Made by a program: the position numbers and the translations under genes. A DNA stretch of 64,000 nucleotides from contig NZ_VKDD01000009.1 of the NCBI RefSeq assembly GCF_007097525.1, forward strand, positions 153,024-217,023, written 5' to 3'. A model generated the notes under the pieces. It had not been told where the DNA came from, ran no database searches, and worked only from the letters and a program-made list of their open reading frames with translations. This document shows, piece by piece, positions 36,214 to 44,135 of the stretch (within the stretch, counting starts at the first letter, position 1; every line of letters begins with the position of its first letter). Source of the DNA: Thalassomonas sp. M1454. Lineage in GTDB: Bacteria; Pseudomonadota; Gammaproteobacteria; Enterobacterales; Alteromonadaceae.

Positions 36214-37047
36214 TTAAACATCAGTAAGGAAGTCTTTAATGACCTCTCGGTAATTACGACTTACTTTTACTTGATCATACTCGCCAAGCTTTAAGAAAAA
36301 TTCACCTTTGGTATGAGGGATAACCTTTTGAATGAAATTCAGGTTTACGATGGTAGAGCGATGGACGCGTTTAAAGATTGCTGGATCGAGTTCATCAAGT
36401 AAGCTTTTTAATGTACTTCTTTTTATATGAGTTGCGCCATTAGCATGTAAGCAAACATAATCGCCAGCAGCATCGACCCATTCAATCTCAGATTGCTTGA
36501 GTAAGGTTATATCATCTCTATCTTTAACCACTACTTTTGGTTCAACATTGGCGTTAAAACCTGCTGCAGGTTGCTCATTTAAATCGTCAGCTAAAGGAAA
36601 TCTGATAATCGTTTGTTCACGCTCATTAATTGAATCTATGGCGCCGATAATCCGGTTTTTATTGTTTTCACTTTCACCACGGTTAAATCGAGATAGTGCT
36701 CGTTTAACGGCTCTTTGAATGTGCTCTTCGTCAATTGGTTTTAAGATGTAATCTACAGCATGCACATCAAATGCATCTAAAGCGTATTGTTCAAAAGCAG
36801 TGGTAAAAACCACCATAGGAACTATATCTGTTTGTAGCTTTTCAATAACACCAAAGCCATTGACCCCAGGCATTTGAATGTCTAAAAATAATAAATCAGG
36901 CGCTAAATCTAGTGTCGCCTCAATTGCTTCACGACCATTTTTACATTCCGCGATAATTTCCAATTCGGGAAATTTCTCTAATTTAGAACGCAACAGCTTT
37001 AGTGCAAGAGGCTCGTCATCAACAATGATAGTTTTTAATTTAGTCAT
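36214..37047 (-). CDS. LytTR-family response regulator
   Basis: Response regulator of 277 residues. The receiver domain (about 1-120) has the acidic pair in IIVDDEP, the phospho-acceptor in LLFLDIQMPG and a late Lys (YILKPID). A LytTR DNA-binding domain fills about 175-275 (ALLDELDPAIFKRVHRSTIVNL). The start at 37047 gives MTKLKTIIVDDEP and lies 22 bp after the kinase stop; a TTG start 45 bases upstream would overlap the kinase and adds no conserved sequence. It is paired with the LytS-type kinase just upstream and lies next to the glucan genes, which it might control. Confidence 0.88.
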   Translation of the reverse strand: MTKLKTIIVDDEPLALKLLRSKLEKFPELEIIAECKNGREAIEATLDLAPDLLFLDIQMPGVNGFGVIEKLQTDIVPMVVFTTAFEQYALDAFDVHAVDYILKPIDEEHIQRAVKRALSRFNRGESENNKNRIIGAIDSINEREQTIIRFPLADDLNEQPAAGFNANVEPKVVVKDRDDITLLKQSEIEWVDAAGDYVCLHANGATHIKRSTLKSLLDELDPAIFKRVHRSTIVNLNFIQKVIPHTKGEFFLKLGEYDQVKVSRNYREVIKDFLTDV

Positions 37048-37069
37048 ATTATTTAGTTTATTATAGTTA

Positions 37070-38185
37070 TTATACTTTTGCTGCAGATTCAAAAGGTATT
37101 GTTATAGTAGTTTTTAATCCACCCGATGCCGTGATATTTAACTCAAAAGAGTAATTATCTTTATAAAGCACTTTTAATCTTTCGTCTATATTTCTTAAGC
37201 CCACACCACGTCCTTGCGATATTTGTAATTTGCTTTTGCCTAATTTAATTCCAGAACCAGTATCGGACATACCAAGAACCAATTTATTATCGACAATTCT
37301 AGCTTTGATACTGATAGTGCCCCCTTCTTCATTTTGGGCAACAACATGTTTCATTGAGTTTTCAATTACAGGTTGTAAAATCAAACTAGGAACTCGCGCA
37401 TCTTCAGCTTGCGTATCTATTTGAAAATCAAGCTGTAAACGTTCACCAAAACGTGTTTTTTCAATATCTAAATAAAGATTAAGGGCATTAAGTTCGTTAC
37501 GCAGGGCAATTTTATTATCGGGATTATGATCAAGAGAATAACGTAAAAATTTACTTAATTTGATCGTCATTGATTGCGCTATTTTCGGCTCTTGTGCTTC
37601 AATTAATGAATTAATCGCATTTAACGTATTACATAAAAAGTGAGGGTTTAATTGGTAGCGCAACATTTTTATTTGCGCATCTCGAGCAATAGTTTGTGCC
37701 GCGATTCTTTGTTCTAATTCATACTTTGCATCGGCCTCTGCGCTGAGCATAATTTTATGCTCTATTTGTGATAATTGATAATATTTCACTCCATGAACTA
37801 AGCCAGTCCAGCTTAAAAACACTAAGATACTACCGAAATACCAGCCACCAAAATCATTCCAAATATCATATTCTGGTGTCATCATGATAAAGGCCTGCAT
37901 ACGCATAACTGTCCAGGCAAAAGAAATCACGATAACGCCAAGAAGAACCACTACCAAGCGATAGCGCAATGAATGTTCCCAAAACGCAATAAACACACGA
38001 TATAAAGGTATAGAGAGTAACAAGCCAAGACCTGATTGCACGATTGTGTGAGCTAAATTGGCAAAATTAAACTGCGCATACCACACGGTTAGCGTTGATA
38101 AACTAATTAAACATATAAATGCCCAATAGCTGCATTGCATAAACCAGTACTGATAGCTCTGATCATTAGCTATTTTTTTTAACAT
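37070..38185 (-). CDS. LytS/YehU-type sensor histidine kinase
   Basis: Sensor kinase of 371 residues. Four hydrophobic helices lie at about 15-35, 45-65, 80-100 and 118-138, with very short loops and no large periplasmic sensor. The His_kinase domain follows with RYQLNPHFLCNTLNAI carrying the phospho-acceptor histidine, then a HATPase domain with N and G boxes (PVIENSMKHV, MSDTGSGI, GRGVGLRNI). It is co-transcribed with the LytTR regulator. The signal is unknown and could be a membrane property or a small molecule. Confidence 0.88.
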   Translation of the reverse strand: MLKKIANDQSYQYWFMQCSYWAFICLISLSTLTVWYAQFNFANLAHTIVQSGLGLLLSIPLYRVFIAFWEHSLRYRLVVVLLGVIVISFAWTVMRMQAFIMMTPEYDIWNDFGGWYFGSILVFLSWTGLVHGVKYYQLSQIEHKIMLSAEADAKYELEQRIAAQTIARDAQIKMLRYQLNPHFLCNTLNAINSLIEAQEPKIAQSMTIKLSKFLRYSLDHNPDNKIALRNELNALNLYLDIEKTRFGERLQLDFQIDTQAEDARVPSLILQPVIENSMKHVVAQNEEGGTISIKARIVDNKLVLGMSDTGSGIKLGKSKLQISQGRGVGLRNIDERLKVLYKDNYSFELNITASGGLKTTITIPFESAAKV

Positions 38186-38292
38186 TTAGGCTCTCTATTA
38201 CCAATTGAGATAAACTAAGTAGAATACATATTTTATCCTACTCAAGTTCAACAGCTAATACTAGCAATTTAAAATCTATTATTAACAATAAG

Positions 38293-39264
38293 TTAGCAGT
38301 TCTCAATGGCTAAATTAGAAAGCTCTACTTGATCACTGTCAAATTCATTTGCACTAGCAAATAAATCATTCATAACCAATTTAGGCTGTCTATCAACTGT
38401 AAATAGTCCCCAATGTTTCTCCGGCTCTTGCGGATGTTCCGATCCTTTCCAAGGTTCATCAAATGCTTCAAAAACAAAAGTGAGTATCTGCTCTTCATTA
38501 CTCCAATCAACCAATTGCTTGTAGTAACTCGCTTGAATTTCTTGTGATGCATTCCATGGTTCAATACCACGGCCATTAGACTGAGTTGTCCAACCCGCCT
38601 CCGTAATAACAACAGGAGTATCTGGATATTGATTTGCAACAAAATGGTAGTTTTGCTTGGTGTAGTCTAGTGCTTCATCAATGGATTTATATTCCCAAGC
38701 AGGATAGGTATGAATTGAAATAAAATCTAATTCCGCCACTAAATCAGCTAGCTTATGGACCCAAGGAATGTAATTTTCACAGAAGGTAACCGGTTGCTTA
38801 ATGTTTGCTTTAATACGATGTACAAAGCTAATCAGTCTATCTACAGGCACCATATGATCAGTCCAATCAACACTTGCCTCATTTCCGATAGATACTGAAA
38901 AAATAATGTCTTGGTATTTTGTTGATAAAGCAATTAACTTATCAATATTAGCAATATTTTGTAGTTTATTTGCTTGTAATTTTTCGTCACTGTAATCGGC
39001 TCCCCAAGGACAATTTGGGTTGCTCATTTCAGCGCCAACATCAGCACCTAGCATAACTTTTAAGTCGAGGTTTTCATTGCTAATAACAGACAAGGTTAGC
39101 TCTGCATGAGGGCCACAATCGTATAACCGAATGTAGTGCCAGTGTTGTGTTAAAATCAGTAGATCTTGTTTTATCTGTTCATAGCTAGGGTAAATTCCTT
39201 GGCCAGGCCCTTGCCCTTCTCGATAGCCTGAGTAACATATTGCATTAGCGTGAGTAATATTCAT
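38293..39264 (-). CDS. Glycoside hydrolase family 17 enzyme (cytoplasmic), copy 1
   Basis: TIM-barrel beta-1,3-glucan enzyme of 323 residues. The acid/base is Glu129 in SIGNEAS, and the nucleophile is Glu222 in VITEAGW. No signal peptide is present, so it should act in the cytoplasm on imported beta-1,3-gluco-oligosaccharides. Bacterial GH17 members include exo-beta-1,3-glucosidases and transglycosylases; which applies here is not evident. It is the last gene of a likely operon: phosphorylase, GH17 copy 2, GH17 copy 1. The two GH17 proteins share a YxEGQGPG motif near the start of the barrel but are otherwise diverged. Confidence 0.87.
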   Translation of the reverse strand: MNITHANAICYSGYREGQGPGQGIYPSYEQIKQDLLILTQHWHYIRLYDCGPHAELTLSVISNENLDLKVMLGADVGAEMSNPNCPWGADYSDEKLQANKLQNIANIDKLIALSTKYQDIIFSVSIGNEASVDWTDHMVPVDRLISFVHRIKANIKQPVTFCENYIPWVHKLADLVAELDFISIHTYPAWEYKSIDEALDYTKQNYHFVANQYPDTPVVITEAGWTTQSNGRGIEPWNASQEIQASYYKQLVDWSNEEQILTFVFEAFDEPWKGSEHPQEPEKHWGLFTVDRQPKLVMNDLFASANEFDSDQVELSNLAIENC

Positions 39265-39288
39265 TATTTTTTACCTGTTATAGTTAAT

Positions 39289-40188
39289 TCAAGCGTATTT
39301 TAATTTACCGTCTTTATCCCATAAGCCCCAATAAGCACCAACGTCACCTTCATCAGCTACTTTCCAAGCTTCATCGAATGATGAAAAATAGAATACATCT
39401 ATGTCATCATTTTCGGCCCACATATAGGTATTAACAAAATATTTAATGGCGTTATCGGTAGAAGGTATAGCCCCATATTCAGCAGTGCCGACATTTGGCC
39501 AACCAGTTTCTGTAATAATCACTCGCTTACCATTACCGGCTTTAAGGGCTCGTTGATACATATCTTTCATATACAGTAATGAATACTCAAGCGCACAGCC
39601 TTCCCAAAAAGGGTAACAATTGGCTAAGATTAGATCACAAGCTTCGGCGACCTTTGGGTGATCTTCAAACTCATAATAAGCATCTACATAACCTACTTCG
39701 ATTTCAGGCACGGCTTGTTTAGCACGCGTAATATAATCAATAAGCTGCTCTTGCGTTAAATCACCACGTAACAACACTTCATTGCCGACAGCAAGAATAT
39801 CGGCATGTCCTGCCTTAGCAACTTCAATGGCATTAGTAAGCTCGAGTTCGTTATTGGCTAAGTCATCATCTAACCAAACCCCAACCATAGTCTTTAAGCC
39901 TTGCTTTTTAGCTATTTCAGGGATGTATTGATTACCTTCAGTACATGAAAACGAGCGCACCCAATTAATATTTCCTTTAATTATCTGCAAACGATCTTCT
40001 ATTTGTTGTTTGCTTATTTGACTGCCTGGTCCTTGCCCTTCTACATAGGGACTAAATGAAATACCGTGAATTTTGTTTTGTAAAATTTCAGCGGCGACAG
40101 TTTTTAACTCATCCGTCGATAAACGGTTGTAGTTTTCACCAGCTAAAAACTGTTTTTTATAAGAATTACTCGACACCTTGTGCTCCAA
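39289..40188 (-). CDS. Glycoside hydrolase family 17 enzyme (cytoplasmic), copy 2
   Basis: GH17 barrel of 299 residues with a 40-residue N-terminal extension and no signal peptide. Catalytic residues are Glu137 (AVGNEVLL) and Glu227 (IITETGW). The product would be glucose or short beta-1,3-glucan fragments. It starts 35 bp after the phosphorylase stop and ends 24 bp before copy 1. Two diverged GH17 enzymes side by side suggest a split of tasks, for example exo versus endo action or linear versus beta-1,6-branched substrates; this is inference. Confidence 0.87.
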   Translation of the reverse strand: MEHKVSSNSYKKQFLAGENYNRLSTDELKTVAAEILQNKIHGISFSPYVEGQGPGSQISKQQIEDRLQIIKGNINWVRSFSCTEGNQYIPEIAKKQGLKTMVGVWLDDDLANNELELTNAIEVAKAGHADILAVGNEVLLRGDLTQEQLIDYITRAKQAVPEIEVGYVDAYYEFEDHPKVAEACDLILANCYPFWEGCALEYSLLYMKDMYQRALKAGNGKRVIITETGWPNVGTAEYGAIPSTDNAIKYFVNTYMWAENDDIDVFYFSSFDEAWKVADEGDVGAYWGLWDKDGKLKYA

Positions 40189-40223
40189 TAATATTAATAT
40201 TTTTTATGGCTAATAAAGTCATG

Positions 40224-43200
40224 CTATTGCACGAATAAACTGCTAGCAGATACTTTTAATGTAATACGACGAATAAGCCCCGCTTTAGTAAAAATCAACG
40301 AGCTTAAGTCGGTAGACAATGTGTTACCGTCAATGATTTTTTCGCTAGAATCGTTAAATGAAACCGTTAATTGCTCATTAACGTCTTCATTGTTGGTAAG
40401 TTGATAAACAATTGGTATCTGACACCAAGTAAAAGCTAAGGAGTTATTGGCTAATAAGATTTCCTGCCAACAATTGTCTATATCTAAAAATTTAAATTTG
40501 CGCTGTGTTGCCGCAAACTCTTGGCTGCGTAATAGGCTTGGTAAAAATTGCACTTCGCCATTATTTACACGAATGCCTAACTCACCAAAACGAGTTAATA
40601 TTTCTTCTTTTACTTGCCCTGTCATCCCCGGTTGCTGTGCACCGGCATGCTTAGGTGTGTGAGAATATGGGTCGGTAGGGAATGCGCCGTATTCACTCGG
40701 CGATTTATTAAACCCGATACCTTCGCGCACTTGATAATAAAGGTTTGCTAATTGCTGGCTAACCTCTGTATTGGCATTTGTCGCTATGGCATTAAAGTAG
40801 TTTTCTTGTACCGCTAAAAGCAACTTAGATACCATGTGCCAATAAATACAACCCAAGCCTTCAAAACCAAACATACCACCAGAGCGACCAGTAAATTCTT
40901 GATGATTAAATACTGATTCAAAAAGCTCGCTCAGTGCTTGTTTACTTTGCAGTAGCTCTGGGATTTCAGAGCTCGCGATTACATCTATTTGAGCAATTAA
41001 ATCGCTAACATTTTTAAATGCACTATTAAAACGATAAGTACCTTCAATATCTTGTTCAATGATTGCTGTGTTGTTACTTTCTAAGAGATTTAATACACCA
41101 GGTATTGCTTTGAGTTGTTCACTATCGATAGTGTTTTTCGCAAGAAAACTAGGCAATTGACGATCAGGATAAAGCATAAAAGTCTTTTGATCGTTTCGAT
41201 AGACATCACTCGCAAATAAAGACTCAACAACCTGTGCAGCTTCTTTAGGGGCTAACACACCTGAACTTAAAGCAGCTACTTGACCTTCAAGCATTGGGTA
41301 TAATGCGTCGATAGATAATGATTCAGGCTTTAATGCAAGTAAATTGTAAGCATTATATAAACCGTCGCTACGCTTGTTAAATGCAATGGTTTTATCAATG
41401 GCAATAAGAGCATCACTTAATAATGTTTGTACATCGCTTACTGATTGCTCAGCTGTGCCACTAAAGCCACCATTTTTATATACGGTTAAACGATAGTTAC
41501 TGGCAAATTGCCCTAGTTCATTTAAGCTAGCAAAGCGCTCTTGTGGTGTTAACGCATCCGCTTTAACCAGTTCACTCAGGTTGGTAATTGCTTTGGCTGT
41601 TTGAGCAAACCATTGGCTTACTTCTGCTGACAAGGTAAACGAACCAGTTTGTTGTGATAACAGGGTTTGCAAAAACTGAATATAGCGGCGTAAATAAGAT
41701 AAGGTCACCATAGATAAACCTTGACCAACCAAGGCATTATTGGCGTCGTTCCATTCAGGCCTTTGAGTGTTTAACCAGATGCCTCCATCAACAACAAAGT
41801 TGCTTAATTTAGACAATAAAGTTACTAATAATTTTTCAAATAAATTAACTAAATATACTTGCCCATCACTGGCTAATAAAAGCTTACCGTCAGAGCCTAT
41901 TTCTGCCACTCGCTTTTCTATTTCAGCAGCTAATTCATCATCATATTCAACGGTATCTTTAGCGTTAATAAGTAAGTCAGAAAAAGCCTTTATGCGATAT
42001 GGTACGTTAGCATAAGTAAATATTGGCTTAGTTAAGAATTCAGTTAATCGCTGTGGATGGAATTGCGCGGAAAGCTCAAGCATCTTTTGCAAATAAATGA
42101 TTTGGTGATCGCCCCAATAGCCAATATAACTCCAAGGATCAGCTGGGTCTTCAACTTCCCAATCAATTCCTTCTTTCGTGACACGGTACGGGTTATAACC
42201 ATCTATAGTTGAGGCATTAACAAACTTACAAATTATATTTTCAATAAATTCAGGATTACTAAAGGTTAATGCTTCCCAGTTTTGGAAAATATCACGCCAG
42301 TTGCCCTGATAAGTTAAAATTCTTTCATCATTTTCATCGGTAAGATTAATGGCAAACTGATTCCAAGGTCGACTTGGATCGCCATGTCTTCGACCAAACA
42401 TAATCGGTAAATATTCATAGCAAAGGCGCTCCAACTGAGCTGAATTTTGCTTTTTAACCAATGCAAGTAAATCAATAAAACTACAATGCGCAGGAAGTAT
42501 AGACAAAAACTCTTGATGCTCAGTAAATACGCCTTGGTTAAATTGCTTTATGGTTGCGATAAAGTCTTTCTTGGTTATGCTGTAATGGTTATCAAATACA
42601 CCGCCGCGCAATAAATTAAACTGTACGTTAGCATAATGGTGCACCGAGACTTCTTCTTCAGCCGTACATTGGAACGCATCGCCAGATGCCATTATGCGCG
42701 CTAAATCATCACTACCATGTGCTATAGAGTCTTTAATTTTTTGTTGCAGTTGTTCAGGGTTATTAAGTTGCTGCTTTAACGCAACGGCTTGTGCTTGGCT
42801 TTGCTCAACATTTGCGATAATTTGCCATGTCTGAGAGCTACCTGCTGCTAAATCTAGCTCACCGTTAACCATATATGCACCACGTATACCGCGCTTGTGG
42901 TATTCAGCGGCAACATCTTCGCCAACTAAGTAGCCAGCTATTTGTTCTGTTGAAATAAGTATCTTGCTATTGCTTAAACCTAAGCTAAACACGGTATTAG
43001 CATTTAATGATTCACACGGCTCGGCTCGATCTGTGATACCTGAGAAAAGGGTAAAAAAAGCTAATCCAGTTTGCTTATCAACTTCCGTCCATTTATAGGC
43101 GTCAACTAGATTACTTGAATTGGTTTGCGTAAACCTTGGTGTTCCGGCTGGCAAAATATTTTGTAAGCCATCTAAAACATCTACCTTAACTGCTGTTGAA

Positions 43201-43679
43201 GCTTCATTAATAAGTTCGCTTTCACGCACAAAGCCATACTCATGACTCAGCATCCATGTGTAACGATAGGAAAGCTTAAGATCGTGATTAACTTCTTCAA
43301 AGCAGAGTTTGTTGCCTAAGGTATTTTTATAAATATTGCGCGATACATTAAAGTTAGTATTTTGCTGTTGATTAAATGGTTGCCACTGAACTTTTTGTTC
43401 ATCTGTTACAACTCTAAAGATGGTTTTAGAACCCGTATTTAAATAATCATCGTGGATCTTATCAACGGTTGTATAAGGGAATAACGCTGTATCAGGAGAT
43501 ACTCTACCAGCTGTTAAGCCACCAGTTGTAGAAATAAATAGCCAATGGTCACTGTTTGAAACCAAGCTAATAAAAAAAGGGCCCATTTGATCCATATTAC
43601 AAATTTCGTAATAACGCTCAGTGCCCATGGTAACAAAACCGCCCGAAACTTGATTCTGCTTAAGATTATATTTGGTCAT
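40224..43679 (-). CDS. Beta-1,3-oligoglucan phosphorylase-like protein (GH149-type, GH94 clan)
   Basis: Large protein of 1151 residues without a signal peptide. It has an N-terminal beta-sandwich region (about 1-290) and an alpha/alpha-barrel domain of the GH94/GH149/GH161 phosphorylase group. Evidence includes the start region (GGLTAGRVSPDTALFPYTT), FGRRHGDPSRPWNQF, and a catalytic-type RPEWNDANNALVG segment at about residue 640. GH94 enzymes are about 800 residues, whereas GH149 and GH161 are about 1100-1200, so length and glucan context favour GH149. It would convert beta-1,3-gluco-oligosaccharides and phosphate to glucose-1-phosphate. The choice between GH149 and GH161 is not certain. Confidence 0.8.
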   Translation of the reverse strand: MTKYNLKQNQVSGGFVTMGTERYYEICNMDQMGPFFISLVSNSDHWLFISTTGGLTAGRVSPDTALFPYTTVDKIHDDYLNTGSKTIFRVVTDEQKVQWQPFNQQQNTNFNVSRNIYKNTLGNKLCFEEVNHDLKLSYRYTWMLSHEYGFVRESELINEASTAVKVDVLDGLQNILPAGTPRFTQTNSSNLVDAYKWTEVDKQTGLAFFTLFSGITDRAEPCESLNANTVFSLGLSNSKILISTEQIAGYLVGEDVAAEYHKRGIRGAYMVNGELDLAAGSSQTWQIIANVEQSQAQAVALKQQLNNPEQLQQKIKDSIAHGSDDLARIMASGDAFQCTAEEEVSVHHYANVQFNLLRGGVFDNHYSITKKDFIATIKQFNQGVFTEHQEFLSILPAHCSFIDLLALVKKQNSAQLERLCYEYLPIMFGRRHGDPSRPWNQFAINLTDENDERILTYQGNWRDIFQNWEALTFSNPEFIENIICKFVNASTIDGYNPYRVTKEGIDWEVEDPADPWSYIGYWGDHQIIYLQKMLELSAQFHPQRLTEFLTKPIFTYANVPYRIKAFSDLLINAKDTVEYDDELAAEIEKRVAEIGSDGKLLLASDGQVYLVNLFEKLLVTLLSKLSNFVVDGGIWLNTQRPEWNDANNALVGQGLSMVTLSYLRRYIQFLQTLLSQQTGSFTLSAEVSQWFAQTAKAITNLSELVKADALTPQERFASLNELGQFASNYRLTVYKNGGFSGTAEQSVSDVQTLLSDALIAIDKTIAFNKRSDGLYNAYNLLALKPESLSIDALYPMLEGQVAALSSGVLAPKEAAQVVESLFASDVYRNDQKTFMLYPDRQLPSFLAKNTIDSEQLKAIPGVLNLLESNNTAIIEQDIEGTYRFNSAFKNVSDLIAQIDVIASSEIPELLQSKQALSELFESVFNHQEFTGRSGGMFGFEGLGCIYWHMVSKLLLAVQENYFNAIATNANTEVSQQLANLYYQVREGIGFNKSPSEYGAFPTDPYSHTPKHAGAQQPGMTGQVKEEILTRFGELGIRVNNGEVQFLPSLLRSQEFAATQRKFKFLDIDNCWQEILLANNSLAFTWCQIPIVYQLTNNEDVNEQLTVSFNDSSEKIIDGNTLSTDLSSLIFTKAGLIRRITLKVSASSLFVQ

Positions 43680-44135
43680 AATATTTTTAACTTATTAGTT
43701 AACGAGTTAATGGAAAATCTTTTAATTAGTTGCGTAAGTTTTAACTATCACAATCTTCAATAAAGCAAACATGAATCTTCAAATTTATTTGCGCAATCAA
43801 AACAAGTTAAAACGGACTCGGTTTGCGACCAGAAGAACTTTAAAAATTATTTAGAGGCTTATTTACAAAGCGAGTAAATAAGCTCGAACAATTAAAATCA
43901 TTGAACTTTTTTAAATTATTTAGAGGCTAGTCCGTTTTAACTTTTCCCCAATCCGCTTTACCGTATTTTAATTTTTAATGAAAAATATCTGTGCTACCAC
44001 TAACAATAAGGAATTTACAAGCAGTTAACACTAAGACGACTATTTACATAAATAAGTAAGTTTTTCATCGCAAGCGTTAATTAAGTTTTTATCAATATAT
44101 AGAACAATAATATTCACATCTCTTGGGGAGATAAC
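43680..44135. promoter_or_regulatory. Divergent control region between the phosphorylase/GH17 and GH16/TBDR operons
   Basis: This 456-bp region has no gene. It should hold the promoters of both glucan operons. A 140-bp repeat structure (43804-43943) lies in its centre. The GH16 gene is preceded by TTGGGGAG, a strong ribosome binding site. No clear sigma-70 promoter could be fixed by eye for either operon. Confidence 0.55.
43804..43943. repeat. 140-bp structure with 15-bp terminal inverted repeats and internal direct repeats
   Basis: AAGTTAAAACGGACT at 43804-43818 is the exact reverse complement of 43929-43943. Inside, AATTATTTAGAGGCT occurs twice in direct orientation (43845-43859 and 43914-43928, 69 bp apart), each preceded by a GAACTTT-type stretch. 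The second direct copy abuts the right inverted arm. It could be a pair of operators for a shared regulator or a degenerate MITE. No target-site duplication was seen. Confidence 0.7.

Noticed and set aside
37048..37092. TTG start 15 codons upstream for the LytTR regulator
   Set aside because: It would overlap the kinase gene and adds Asn-rich residues not typical of receiver domains.
43804..43943. Insertion sequence or integron element
   Set aside because: There is no transposase, no target-site duplication was seen, and the length is only 140 bp, so it is reported as a repeat of undecided nature.
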